From: Anaerolineales bacterium | GTDB lineage: Bacteria; Chloroflexota; Anaerolineae; Anaerolineales; UBA11579 | DNA length: 64,000 bases | NCBI GenBank assembly: GCA_021463845.1 | Contig: JAJTXV010000005.1 | Location: 131,718 to 195,717 of the forward strand | Direction of reading: 5' to 3' | Shown: positions 25,233 through 34,956 of the stretch, in pieces | How the letters are laid out: each line of letters begins with the position of its first letter | Numbering within the stretch: the stretch's first letter is position 1 | The notes under the pieces: generated by a model | The model's database searches: none | Seen by the model: only the letters and a program-made list of their open reading frames with translations | Told to the model about the DNA's origin: nothing | Program-made: the position numbers and the translations under genes

Positions 25233-26498
25233 ATGCAGCTCAAGCGCCTCTCGCTCACCCATTTTCGCAACTTTGCGCGCATGGACGTGCAAGTTCCCCC
25301 ACAGGCCGTGCTCATCGTAGGCCGCAACGCCCAGGGCAAAACCAGCCTGCTGGAAGCCATCTACTTCCTGGCGACGCTCAACTCCTTTCACGCCGATACT
25401 GACCGCCAGCTGATCAATTTCATCGAAGCGCGTAACCCGCTGGCCGTGGCGCGCTTGCAAGCCACCTACGAGCGCAACGGGCGCGAGCACCAGCTGGAGA
25501 TCCGCGTCATCAAGGACCAGACCCGCAACGGCGAGCGCAGCCGCAAGGAAGTGCTGCTGGATGGCGCCAAAAAGAAAGCCAACGAAGTCATCGGCCAGTT
25601 CCAGGCCGTGCTCTTCCTGCCACAGATGTTGCAGATCGTTGACGGCTCGCCGCGCCACCGCCGCCGCTACCTTGACCTGGCGCTGGCGCAGGTGCAGAGC
25701 CAGTACGGTGAAAACCTGGGCGAATTTGAGAGCGTGCTGACCCAGCGCAACGCCCTGCTGCGCCAGCTGGGCGAGAACGGCGGCGACCAAAGCCAGCTCG
25801 ATTTCTGGGACCAGCGCCTGGCGGCCCGCGGCGCGCAGGTGCTGGCCGCCCGCTTCCGCGCAGTGCAGGAGCTGGAGCAGGCCGCTGCCCGCCTGCACCA
25901 CGGCCTTACCCGCGGCGCCGAGGTGCTGCGCCTCAGCTACCAGCCCAGCTATGACCCGCTGCCAGCGCCCGCCGGCCAGCGCACCCTGCTCGACGCACCG
26001 ACCGACCGCAGCGGCGTTTCCGCCGACAAGCTGGAGACCGGCTACCTGGCCGCTCTGCAAAAAGCCCGCCGCGAGGACCTGGCGCGTGGCACCACCAGCC
26101 TCGGCCCGCACCGTGACGAGTTGCGCTTCCTCGGCAACGGTGTTGACCTTGGCAGCTATGGCAGCCGCGGCCAGGTGCGCACCGCCCTGCTCACGCTCAA
26201 GTTGGCCGAACTGGAGTGGATGCACGCCCGTAGCGGGCAGCGCCCGGTGCTGCTGCTGGACGAGGTACTGGCCGAACTTGACGAAAGCCGCCGCGCCGAT
26301 CTGCTGGAGCGGCTGAAAGCCAACAGCGATCAGGTGCTGCTCACCACCACGGACTTCAACCTGTTCACACCGGAGTTTCTCGAGAGCGCCGCCCGCTGGG
26401 AAATTGATGGCGGCCAGCTGACAAACGGAATTGAAAATGCCCAAGGACTATTCAAGGGCATTGATACGGACGTTGACCGCGAACCAGATCGGCTTTAA
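25233..26498 (+). CDS. recF: DNA replication and repair protein RecF
   Basis: 421 residues from ATG at 25233, the first start giving MQLKRLSLTHFRNFARMDV, the family N-terminus. Walker A reads GRNAQGKTS. The SMC-type signature region is YGSRGQVRTALLTLKLAEL and Walker B is LLLDEVLAELD. QRNALLRQL and SPRHRRRYLDLAL are also RecF-typical. RecF loads RecA at gaps. The usual dnaA-dnaN-recF-gyr context is absent, so recF is detached from the replication-origin cluster in this genome. Confidence 0.93.
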   Translation: MQLKRLSLTHFRNFARMDVQVPPQAVLIVGRNAQGKTSLLEAIYFLATLNSFHADTDRQLINFIEARNPLAVARLQATYERNGREHQLEIRVIKDQTRNGERSRKEVLLDGAKKKANEVIGQFQAVLFLPQMLQIVDGSPRHRRRYLDLALAQVQSQYGENLGEFESVLTQRNALLRQLGENGGDQSQLDFWDQRLAARGAQVLAARFRAVQELEQAAARLHHGLTRGAEVLRLSYQPSYDPLPAPAGQRTLLDAPTDRSGVSADKLETGYLAALQKARREDLARGTTSLGPHRDELRFLGNGVDLGSYGSRGQVRTALLTLKLAELEWMHARSGQRPVLLLDEVLAELDESRRADLLERLKANSDQVLLTTTDFNLFTPEFLESAARWEIDGGQLTNGIENAQGLFKGIDTDVDREPDRL

Positions 26499-26509
26499 AC
26501 GAGATGGAT

Positions 26510-26537
26510 GCAGGGACGAGGCATGCCTCGCCCCTGC
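26510..26537 (+). terminator. Hairpin after recF
   Basis: A 14-bp stem with one mismatch (GCAGGGACGAGGCA with TGCCTCGCCCCTGC) and almost no loop. The following sequence lacks a clear T-run, so termination strength is uncertain. Confidence 0.45.
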
Positions 26538-26620
26538 GATAGTGGCTTGCTATAAACCTGCTGGCAATGAGAACAACATCTCCTAAGGGCTTAAAGCCGA
26601 TAGCTAACAGCTGACCGCTT

Positions 26621-27334
26621 CTACAGCGGCTTCTTGCTGGGCGTGCCTGCCTGGCGCGGGAAGCGCGTCTGGGTCGGCTTGAGCTTGCGCACCACCACCA
26701 GCCAGCGCTCTTCGTCTTCCAAACCCGGCACCCGCACCTGGATCAGATCCTCCAGCTTGCCGCCCAGCTGCCCAAAAGCGTTGGCGGCGTCCTTGGCTTC
26801 CTCCGCCACGCCGCGCGCCTTCTGCGCCAGCATACAGCCGCCCACCCGCACGAAGGGCAGCAGGTACTCTGCCAGCACGGGCAGCGGGGCCACCGCCCGC
26901 GCCACCGCCCAGTCATACTGCTCGCGGTGGGCAGGCTGCTGGGCGGCATCCTCGGCCCGCTGGGCCAGCACCTGCACATTTTGCAGGCCTAGAACTTGCA
27001 CAATATGTTCCAGGAAGCTGGCTTTCTTGCCGACTGATTCCAGCAGGCTCAACTGCAGCTCGGGCCGCCAGATCTTGAGCGGCAGCCCGGGCAGCCCGGC
27101 GCCGGTACCCACATCGATCAGGCGCTCGCCCGGCTGGGCGCGCATCGCCAGCCAGCAGCTCAGCGAATCGAGGAAGTGACGCGTGAACACCGCCTCACGC
27201 TCGCGCACGGCGGTCAGGTTGATGCGCTGGTTCCACTCCATCAGCTCATCCGCATAACGCTCGAACGCGGCGGACTGGGCCATGCTGAGCGGCTCGCCCA
27301 GCATGGCTTGCACTGAATCATCAAAGGAAGGCAT
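26621..27334 (-). CDS. rsmG: 16S rRNA (guanine527-N7)-methyltransferase RsmG
   Basis: 237 residues. The SAM-binding motif reads LIDVGTGAGLPGLPLKI. N-terminal NLTAVREREAVFTRHFLDSL and central YDWAVARAVAPLPVLAEYLLPFVRVGG are strongly conserved in RsmG (GidB). A TATAAT box (27341-27346, reverse strand) ends exactly six bases before the ATG, so the message is probably leaderless. The C-terminal PRQAGTPSKKPL is the family's usual end. Confidence 0.94.
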   Translation of the reverse strand: MPSFDDSVQAMLGEPLSMAQSAAFERYADELMEWNQRINLTAVREREAVFTRHFLDSLSCWLAMRAQPGERLIDVGTGAGLPGLPLKIWRPELQLSLLESVGKKASFLEHIVQVLGLQNVQVLAQRAEDAAQQPAHREQYDWAVARAVAPLPVLAEYLLPFVRVGGCMLAQKARGVAEEAKDAANAFGQLGGKLEDLIQVRVPGLEDEERWLVVVRKLKPTQTRFPRQAGTPSKKPL

Positions 27335-27340
27335 GCGGCG

Positions 27341-27346
27341 ATTATA
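27341..27346 (-). promoter_or_regulatory. -10 element of rsmG, leaderless geometry
   Basis: Reverse-strand TATAAT with a six-base gap to the rsmG ATG. There is no room for a ribosome binding site. Confidence 0.6.
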
Positions 27347-27366
27347 TATGCGAGACTACGGGATAA

Positions 27367-27372
27367 GATACT
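27367..27372 (+). promoter_or_regulatory. -10-like element of the C39/LysM gene
   Basis: GATACT followed by six bases and the ATG at 27379, repeating the leaderless geometry of rsmG on the opposite strand. The two promoters are back to back within about 45 bases. Confidence 0.45.
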
Positions 27373-27378
27373 GACTGC

Positions 27379-28584
27379 ATGAAGAAGACGATGTTCATCT
27401 TGCTCAGCGTGTTTGCAGCGCTGGTAACTGCATATAGCACCGCCCGCGCCGCGCAAAGCGACCTGCCCTCCCAGGCGTACATCAGCGGCTTCGTCGGGCG
27501 CGCCCAGCAGTATTCGCTTTCCTGCGAATCGCGCTCAGCGGTGGACGTGGCCGCCTTCTGGGGCTATTCCATTTCCGAAACCGAATTCTTCAACAATCTG
27601 CCTAGTTCAGATGACCCCAATCAGGGCTTCGTGGGCAATGTCAACGACCCGTGGGGCTACATCCCGCCCGCCTCCTACGGCGTGCATGCCGAGCCGATCG
27701 CGCGCCTGATGCGCAGCTACGGGCTCGACGCCCGCGCTGAAGAGAGGCTGAGCTGGCAAGACCTGCAGAACGAGATCGCCGCCGGCCGCCCCGTGATCGT
27801 GTGGGTCATCGGCAGCGTGTGGTCCGGTACCCAGCGCTTCTACACCACCCAGGCTGGCAACACGGTGCTGGTGGCCAACAACCAGCACACCATGACCCTC
27901 ATCGGCTATGACCAGAATTCGGTCCAGCTGGTCGACGCCCTCACCGGCTACACCATCACCCACTCCATCCAGAACTTCATGGCTTCCTGGGGCGTGCTCA
28001 ATAACATGGCGGTGCTGACCGATGGCCCGCCGCAAACCCAGCCTGAGGCCGAGCCGCCCACCAGCGAGCAGCCCAGCGGCGAGAGCCATACCGTGCAGGC
28101 CGGCGATACCCTAAACCGGATCGCCGGCCGCCTTGGCTTCACCTGGGTCGACCTCGCCGCCTGGAACAACATCACTTACCCTTACACGCTGTTTCCCGGC
28201 CAGGCGCTGGCGCTCTATCCCAGCCAGCCTGAGGCTGGCCCGCAGCCTTCGGCTGACAGCTACATCGTGCAGCGCGGCGACCACCTGATGAAGATCGCCC
28301 GCGAGCTGGAGCTCAACTGGCAGGACCTGGCGGCCCTAAACGATCTGGCCGCGCCGTATCTGATCATGCCCGGCCAGGTGCTACGCCTGCCCGCCAGCCA
28401 GACCGCCGCCCCGACGCCCAATGAGCCCGTAGAGGCGCCGGAGTTCTACACCGCCACACGCAGCGAGAGCTTGTTCGCCCTGGCGCATTACTACGGGCTG
28501 GATTGGCTGGAGGTGGCCGCGCTTAACAACATCAACTTTCCATTCATGCTGGCCCCCGGCCAAACCGTGACGCTGCAACATTAA
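27379..28584 (+). CDS. Secreted C39-like cysteine peptidase domain with three LysM repeats
   Basis: 401 residues with a signal peptide (KKTMFILLSVFAALVTAYSTARA). The first 200 mature residues match the C39-like peptidase fold: catalytic Cys in QYSLSCESRSAVDVAAFWG, His in NNQHTMTLIGYD, and a following Asp. Three LysM modules follow (about 235-280, 290-335 and 355-400), each with the pattern VQxGDxLxxIA...LNxxxxPyxlxPGQxL. LysM binds peptidoglycan-type glycans, so the protein is probably cell-wall or surface retained. The peptidase substrate is unknown. Confidence 0.88.
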   Translation: MKKTMFILLSVFAALVTAYSTARAAQSDLPSQAYISGFVGRAQQYSLSCESRSAVDVAAFWGYSISETEFFNNLPSSDDPNQGFVGNVNDPWGYIPPASYGVHAEPIARLMRSYGLDARAEERLSWQDLQNEIAAGRPVIVWVIGSVWSGTQRFYTTQAGNTVLVANNQHTMTLIGYDQNSVQLVDALTGYTITHSIQNFMASWGVLNNMAVLTDGPPQTQPEAEPPTSEQPSGESHTVQAGDTLNRIAGRLGFTWVDLAAWNNITYPYTLFPGQALALYPSQPEAGPQPSADSYIVQRGDHLMKIARELELNWQDLAALNDLAAPYLIMPGQVLRLPASQTAAPTPNEPVEAPEFYTATRSESLFALAHYYGLDWLEVAALNNINFPFMLAPGQTVTLQH

Positions 28585-28588
28585 ACAA

Positions 28589-28614
28589 AAACGCCCCGCA
28601 GTTGCGGGGCGTTT
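28589..28614. terminator. Bidirectional terminator between the C39/LysM gene and infA
   Basis: A 12-bp perfect stem (AAACGCCCCGCA, 28589-28600, with 28603-28614) and two-base loop, with A- and T-rich flanks on both sides. It serves two convergent genes. Confidence 0.85.
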
Positions 28615-28617
28615 GAT

Positions 28618-28881
28618 TTACACCAGGCTTTCGCCTTGCTGCTGTTGTTGCCCAGGCGCCTTGTTGTAGCGGTACACGATGCGGCCGCGCTGCATGTCGT
28701 ACGGGGACATTTCCAGCGTTACGCGGTCGCCCAGCAGGATGCGGATGTAGAAGCGGCGCATCTTGCCAGACAAATAGGCCAGCACGCGGTGACCGTTATC
28801 CAGCTCTACTTGAAATTGGGTGCCGGGCAGCGCTTCGATCACCGTGCCCTCCACCTTAACCATATCTTTTTCTTTTGCCAT
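28618..28881 (-). CDS. infA: Translation initiation factor IF-1
   Basis: 87 residues. The S1-like OB fold is clear: [34 protein letters not shown], then [26 protein letters not shown]. Typical IF-1 has about 72 residues and ends after the R-YR motif. Here a Gln-rich extension ([14 protein letters not shown]) follows. It stands alone rather than in the usual ribosomal-protein cluster. TATAGT lies nine bases before the ATG, giving a very short leader. Confidence 0.93.
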   Translation of the reverse strand: MAKEKDMVKVEGTVIEALPGTQFQVELDNGHRVLAYLSGKMRRFYIRILLGDRVTLEMSPYDMQRGRIVYRYNKAPGQQQQQGESLV

Positions 28882-28984
28882 AACCCGTTAACTATACCTC
28901 ATTGCCAGCAATAACACACTACCCGTTCAGGTAGTTACGCCGTGCCGCAGGCCGCCAGGCCAGTACAGGTATACTCTGCCCACA

Positions 28985-30604
<1,620 letters not shown>

Positions 30605-30617
30605 GGAGCGCGCTCGA

Positions 30618-31169
30618 ATGCCATCGTTCGTCAAGAAGATCGATCACATTGCGGTTGTCGTCAAAGACATGGACAAAGCGCTGGAGTTCTGGAAGGATGC
30701 CCTGGGGCTCGACCTGTCGCACATTGAAGAAGTGCCCAGTGAGAAGTCCATCGTAGCCTTCCTGCCCGCCGCCGAGAGCGAAGTTGAGCTGGTGACCCCC
30801 ACCGACACCGAGAGCGGGGTGGCTCGCTATCTCGAAAAGCGCGGGCCAGGCATGCACCACATCTGCTTTGAAGTCTACGACATTCAGGCCACCATGGAGC
30901 ATCTCAAGACCAAGGGCGTGCGTCTCATCAACCCTGAGCCGATCATCGGCACGGGCGGCAAGAAGATCGCCTTTATCCACCCCGAGAGCACTCATGGCGT
31001 GCTGGTGGAGTTGTACGAACTGAGCGGGCAGGAACTGCAGATCCGTTTGGAGCGCGCCCGCCAGGCCGCCGAACGCCTGCTCAACGAGGGCCAACTGCGC
31101 GCCGCCGAGGCCATCGAATATCTGCGCAAGCTCACCCGCCCAGCCGGCGAGCGCGACAAGCGCAACTAG
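30618..31169 (+). CDS. mce: Methylmalonyl-CoA epimerase
   Basis: 183 residues with AAGGAG upstream. Vicinal-oxygen-chelate fold with metal ligands in KIDHIAVVVKDMDKALEFW (His), GPGMHHICFEV (His) and HPESTHGVLVELYEL (Glu). The family core is about 135 residues. A C-terminal helical extension rich in Arg and Ala (QIRLERARQAAERLLNEG) is additional. It converts (S)- to (R)-methylmalonyl-CoA and forms an operon with the mutase gene just upstream. Confidence 0.92.
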   Translation: MPSFVKKIDHIAVVVKDMDKALEFWKDALGLDLSHIEEVPSEKSIVAFLPAAESEVELVTPTDTESGVARYLEKRGPGMHHICFEVYDIQATMEHLKTKGVRLINPEPIIGTGGKKIAFIHPESTHGVLVELYELSGQELQIRLERARQAAERLLNEGQLRAAEAIEYLRKLTRPAGERDKRN

Positions 31170-32029
31170 GCGCGGTTCACCACAAGCACGCTGCCGAGCA
31201 CGAGCGCTCCGCCCGCCAACAGCAGCGGGTCCAGGGTTTCATTCAGGAACAAGGTTCCCATCGCGATCCCCACCAGCGGGAAGGTATAGGTGGTCATCGA
31301 TGCGCGGGTCGGGCCGATCGTGCGGATCAGGTAGTAGTACAGCATATACGCCAGGTACGAGCTGGCGCCGCCCAGCACAATGATGCCCAGCAGGGTCATC
31401 AACTCGGTAGGCGCCTGCACCGGGCTCTCCACCAGCGGCACCGCCGCCCACACCAGCGCCCCGCTGAACGCGGTCGGCACCAGTGCCTGCACGATCACAC
31501 TGTGGCCGTGCAGGGTCTTGCGCGCGAACACGGCGCTACCGGCATACAGCATCGCCGCCAGCAGGTGCGATACATAGCCCCACAGGGTAGATTGACCGCC
31601 GCCAATGTCGCGCAGCAACAGCAGCACCACGCCGCCAAAGCCCACCAGCAGACCGGCCAGTTGCCAGCCGTTGAGGCTGTCCTCGCGAAGCGCAAAGTAC
31701 GACACGATCATGGTGAACAACGGCACCGTGGAGAGTACGATCGAGGCCACGCCGGTGTCAATGTACTGCTGGCCTGAGGTCGTCATTACCAGCGGGATGG
31801 CAATATTGAGCAAGCCCATCAGCAACAGTGGCCACCACTGCGCCCAGCCGCGCGGCATGGCGCTGCGCTTGACGTACGCGGTGAGCGCCAGCAGCAGGCT
31901 GCCCAGCAGCAGACGCCAAGCCACCAGGGTGAACGGCTGCAGCTGCTCCAGCGCCACCTTGATCCAGTAGAAGGCGCTGCCCCAGGCCAGGCTCAGCGCC
32001 ACGAAGGCAAAAAGTTGCTTCTGATTCAT
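31166..32029 (-). CDS. EamA/DMT-family transporter, copy 1
   Basis: 287 residues with ten hydrophobic segments arranged as two five-helix EamA halves (SLAWGSAFYWIKVALEQLQPFTLVAWRLLLG early, PTRASMTTYTFPLVGIAMGTLFLNETLDPLLLAGGALVLGSVLVV late). It lies six bases after the neighbouring EamA gene, to which it is clearly paralogous. Substrates of this family are usually small metabolites and cannot be predicted here. Confidence 0.88.
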   Translation of the reverse strand: MNQKQLFAFVALSLAWGSAFYWIKVALEQLQPFTLVAWRLLLGSLLLALTAYVKRSAMPRGWAQWWPLLLMGLLNIAIPLVMTTSGQQYIDTGVASIVLSTVPLFTMIVSYFALREDSLNGWQLAGLLVGFGGVVLLLLRDIGGGQSTLWGYVSHLLAAMLYAGSAVFARKTLHGHSVIVQALVPTAFSGALVWAAVPLVESPVQAPTELMTLLGIIVLGGASSYLAYMLYYYLIRTIGPTRASMTTYTFPLVGIAMGTLFLNETLDPLLLAGGALVLGSVLVVNRA

Positions 32030-32035
32030 GCAGGG

Positions 32036-32902
32036 TTAGCCGCGGTTGACGATCAGCAGGCTGGCCAGGATCAATATGCCGCCCGCCACCAGCTGCCAAT
32101 CCAGCGCTTCGCCCAGGAACAGCACGCCGAGGGTCACCCCCACCACCGGGAAGGTGTACGTGACCATGGTGGTGCGCGTGGGACCAACCGAATGGATCAG
32201 GTAATAGTAGAAGAGATACGCCGCGCACGAGCCAGCCAGGCCGAGCCACAACAGCGCCACCCAGGTGCTGGTTTGGCCGGGCAAATGCACCGGCCCCTCC
32301 ACCATGAAAGTGGCCGCCCACATGAACGCGGTGGCCGAGACCAGCGGCACCATGGCTTGCACTTCCTGCGGGGCGCCCTTGGTCTTGCTGCGAGCGAACA
32401 CCGCGCTGCCGGCGTAGAACAGCACCGCCAGGATCATGGCGCCCTGCGCCAGCAGGTTCATGTGCAGGTCGCCCGGCACATCCCGCAGCACCAGCAGCGC
32501 CACGCCGGCAAAGCCCACCAGCAGGCCCAGCACTCGGCGTGAGCTCATCTTGTCATCGGTCAGGGCAATATGGGCGATCACGGTGGTGAACAGCGGCACG
32601 GAACTGTTGAGCACGGACGCCACCGCCGAGTCGATATGCAGTTCAGCCCACGAGATCAGAATGAACGGGAAGGCCGTATTGGTCAGGCCCAACAGCAGCA
32701 GGTTGCGCAACAGGGTCTTGTCCGTGGGCCAGACCGGGTGGCGAAGCATATACACCACCAGCAAACCCAGCAAACCGAACAGCACGCGCATGGACACCAG
32801 CAGGAAAGGCCCCACCTCTTCCAGAGCGATCTTGATCCAAAAGAAGGAGGAGCCCCACACTAGGGCCAGACCAATAAAGACCAACCAATCTTTGCTTTTC
32901 AT
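32036..32902 (-). CDS. EamA/DMT-family transporter, copy 2
   Basis: 288 residues, ten hydrophobic segments. GLALVWGSSFFWIKIALEEVGPFLLVSMRVLFGLL and VGPTRTTMVTYTFPVVGVTLGVLFLGEALDWQLVAGGILIL match copy 1 almost segment for segment. This indicates a tandem duplication that has since diverged. AAGGAG lies upstream of the ATG. The two genes are probably one transcript. Confidence 0.88.
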   Translation of the reverse strand: MKSKDWLVFIGLALVWGSSFFWIKIALEEVGPFLLVSMRVLFGLLGLLVVYMLRHPVWPTDKTLLRNLLLLGLTNTAFPFILISWAELHIDSAVASVLNSSVPLFTTVIAHIALTDDKMSSRRVLGLLVGFAGVALLVLRDVPGDLHMNLLAQGAMILAVLFYAGSAVFARSKTKGAPQEVQAMVPLVSATAFMWAATFMVEGPVHLPGQTSTWVALLWLGLAGSCAAYLFYYYLIHSVGPTRTTMVTYTFPVVGVTLGVLFLGEALDWQLVAGGILILASLLIVNRG

Positions 32903-32999
32903 ACTACGCGCAGCTCCTTGCCAACAACCATGACTACAAAGAAAAACACCGCAACACCTGCGGCGATACTGTTATAACCCGACCACTGCTAAAAATGTG

Positions 33000-33025
33000 A
33001 AAGAGGCTGGTTGCCCAGCCTCTTT
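33000..33025. terminator. Hairpin terminator after the MacAB-like operon
   Basis: An 11-bp perfect stem (AAAGAGGCTGG, 33000-33010, with 33015-33025) and a four-base loop. T-rich sequence is present on both sides, so it can stop transcription from either direction. Confidence 0.75.
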
Positions 33026-33042
33026 TTGTATGCTCGCGTAGT

Positions 33043-34269
33043 TTACTCGTAGCGCAGCGCTTCCACCGGCTCCAGGCTTGCCGCCCGGTTGGCCGGGTAC
33101 AGACCAAAGAACAGACCCACCGCCATCGAGAACAGGGTCGCCAGCAGCACCGAATCCACGCCAATGACCGGCGTGATGTCGGCATTGCTGGCGGCGGCTA
33201 CCGCGCCCACCGCGGCCGAGATCAGCCAGCCCAGGATGATGCCCAGCACGCCGCCCAACAGGCTCAACATCGAGGACTCGGCCAGGAACTGGATCATGAT
33301 GTCGCGCTTGCGCGCCCCCAATGCCTTGCGTAGGCCGATCTCGCGAGTACGCTCGATCACTGACACCAGCATGATGTTCATGATGCCGATGCCGCCCACC
33401 AGTAGCGAGATGGCCGCCACACCGCCCAAGAAGATGGTCAGCACGCCGGTCACCGCCGCCGCCGTATCCAGAAAGTCCTGCTGGTTCAATACGGTGAAGT
33501 CGTCCGCGCCGATGCCGGTGCGGTGGCGTGCCCGCAAGATGGCAGCAATTTCCTCGCTGGCTTGCGGCACCGCTTCAGAACTGGCCGCCTGGACAATGAT
33601 CATGTCGACCCGATTGGGCGTGCTGCGGCGCAGCAAGCGCGCCTGGGCAGTGGTCAACGGCACGATCACGCGGTTGTCCTCATTGGTGAAGCCCGAACCA
33701 CCTCTGGAAACCAACAAGCCGATCACGCGGAAAGGCTGGCCCTCAATGCGCACGGTCTCGCCCACCACGCCATCCGTGCGGCCAAACAGCTCCTCGGCCA
33801 CATCCGGCCCAAGGACCACCACGGCCGAGCGCGCCAGAATGTGCGCCTCACTGATGAATTCGCCCTCGGTCAATTCCAGGTTGCGCACCCAGCCATAGTC
33901 CGGCGTGACGGCTTCGAGCATCGTCGAGGTGCTCTCACCTTGCGCCGTGACGGTGGCCGAGCCTTGCATCATGGGCGCCACACCGATCACGGACGGCGCC
34001 GCGAAGCTGTCGCGCAGGGCCTGGGAATCCGCCAGGGTCAGCGGCTTGGGGTTGGTCACATCGCTGTTGCCGCCGGAAATGACGAACAGCAGGTTGGTGC
34101 CGATGCCTTCGATCGTGCCGGTGATGGTGCTCTGCGCACCGCGGCCCACCGCCAGCATGGCGATCACCGCCGCCACGCCGATCACAATCCCCAGCACCGT
34201 CAACGCCGAGCGCAGCTTGTTGGCCGCCAGGCTCTCCAGCGCCACTACAAAAGAGTTCAGATAGTTCAT
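33043..34269 (-). CDS. MacB-like ABC transporter permease
   Basis: 408 residues. N-terminal membrane helix after a conserved start (ESLAANKLRSALTVLGIVIGVAAVIAMLAVGRGA), then a large extracytoplasmic domain with GVAPMMQGSATVTAQGE, then three helices in an FtsX-like unit (GGIGIMNIMLVSVIERTREIGLRKALGARKRDI). This is the MacB/LolC-type mechanotransmission permease without a fused ATPase. The ATPase and periplasmic adaptor genes lie directly upstream in the same operon, so it belongs to a tripartite-like exporter. Confidence 0.92.
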   Translation of the reverse strand: MNYLNSFVVALESLAANKLRSALTVLGIVIGVAAVIAMLAVGRGAQSTITGTIEGIGTNLLFVISGGNSDVTNPKPLTLADSQALRDSFAAPSVIGVAPMMQGSATVTAQGESTSTMLEAVTPDYGWVRNLELTEGEFISEAHILARSAVVVLGPDVAEELFGRTDGVVGETVRIEGQPFRVIGLLVSRGGSGFTNEDNRVIVPLTTAQARLLRRSTPNRVDMIIVQAASSEAVPQASEEIAAILRARHRTGIGADDFTVLNQQDFLDTAAAVTGVLTIFLGGVAAISLLVGGIGIMNIMLVSVIERTREIGLRKALGARKRDIMIQFLAESSMLSLLGGVLGIILGWLISAAVGAVAAASNADITPVIGVDSVLLATLFSMAVGLFFGLYPANRAASLEPVEALRYE

Positions 34270-34274
34270 GCGTC

Positions 34275-34940
34275 CTACTTGTCCGCCACCTGGCCGTCAC
34301 GAATGGTGACGACCCGTTCGGTGCGCTTGGCAATTTCCGGGTCATGCGTCACGATGATCACGGTCACACCGCGCTCTTTGTTCAAGGCCAGCAGCATCTT
34401 CATGATCTCGTCGCCCGACTTGCTGTCCAGGTTGCCGGTCGGCTCATCGGCCATGATGAAGGCCGGGTTGTTCACCAGGGCGCGGGCGATCGCCACACGC
34501 TGCTGCTGCCCACCCGAGAGCTCGTTGGGTTTGTGATGCAAGCGCTCACCCAGGCCCACGGATTCCAGGGCCTGGCGGGCGATCTGGGTGCGGTCCTCAT
34601 TGCGGTTGGCATAGCGCAGCGGCAGCTCCACATTCGCCAGCGCCGAGGCGCGCTTGAGCAGGTTGAAGGTCTGGAAGATGAAGCCTACCTTGCGGTTGCG
34701 CACATCCGCCAGCTGGTCGTCATTCATCTCAGCCACGCTCTCGCCGTCCAGGTAGTACTCGCCGCTGGTCGGCCGGTCCAAGCAGCCCAGCGTGTTCATC
34801 AATGTGGATTTACCAGAGCCGGACGGCCCCATGATGGACATGATCTCGCCGCGTTCGATCTGCAACGAGAGGCCGCGCAGCGCGTGCACTTCCACATCGC
34901 CCATTGTGTAGACCTTGGTCAGGTTGCGGGCTTCGATCAC
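34275..34940 (-). CDS. MacB-like ABC transporter ATP-binding subunit
   Basis: 221 residues from GTG at 34940, chosen because the protein then begins IEARNLTKVYTMGDVEVHALRG, the usual N-terminus. Other in-frame starts (GTG 34973, TTG 35009) overlap the adaptor gene. Walker A GPSGSGKST, signature LSGGQQQRVAIARAL, Walker B IMADEPTGNLD and switch VTHDPEIA are intact. It energises the adjacent permease. Confidence 0.9.
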   Translation of the reverse strand: MIEARNLTKVYTMGDVEVHALRGLSLQIERGEIMSIMGPSGSGKSTLMNTLGCLDRPTSGEYYLDGESVAEMNDDQLADVRNRKVGFIFQTFNLLKRASALANVELPLRYANRNEDRTQIARQALESVGLGERLHHKPNELSGGQQQRVAIARALVNNPAFIMADEPTGNLDSKSGDEIMKMLLALNKERGVTVIIVTHDPEIAKRTERVVTIRDGQVADK

Positions 34941-34956
34941 CAGGTCTTTCTTGGCG

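Noticed and set aside
25182-26444. Long open frame on the minus strand opposite recF
   Set aside because: Antisense shadow of recF; translation is Ala/Gln/His-rich with no recognisable domain.
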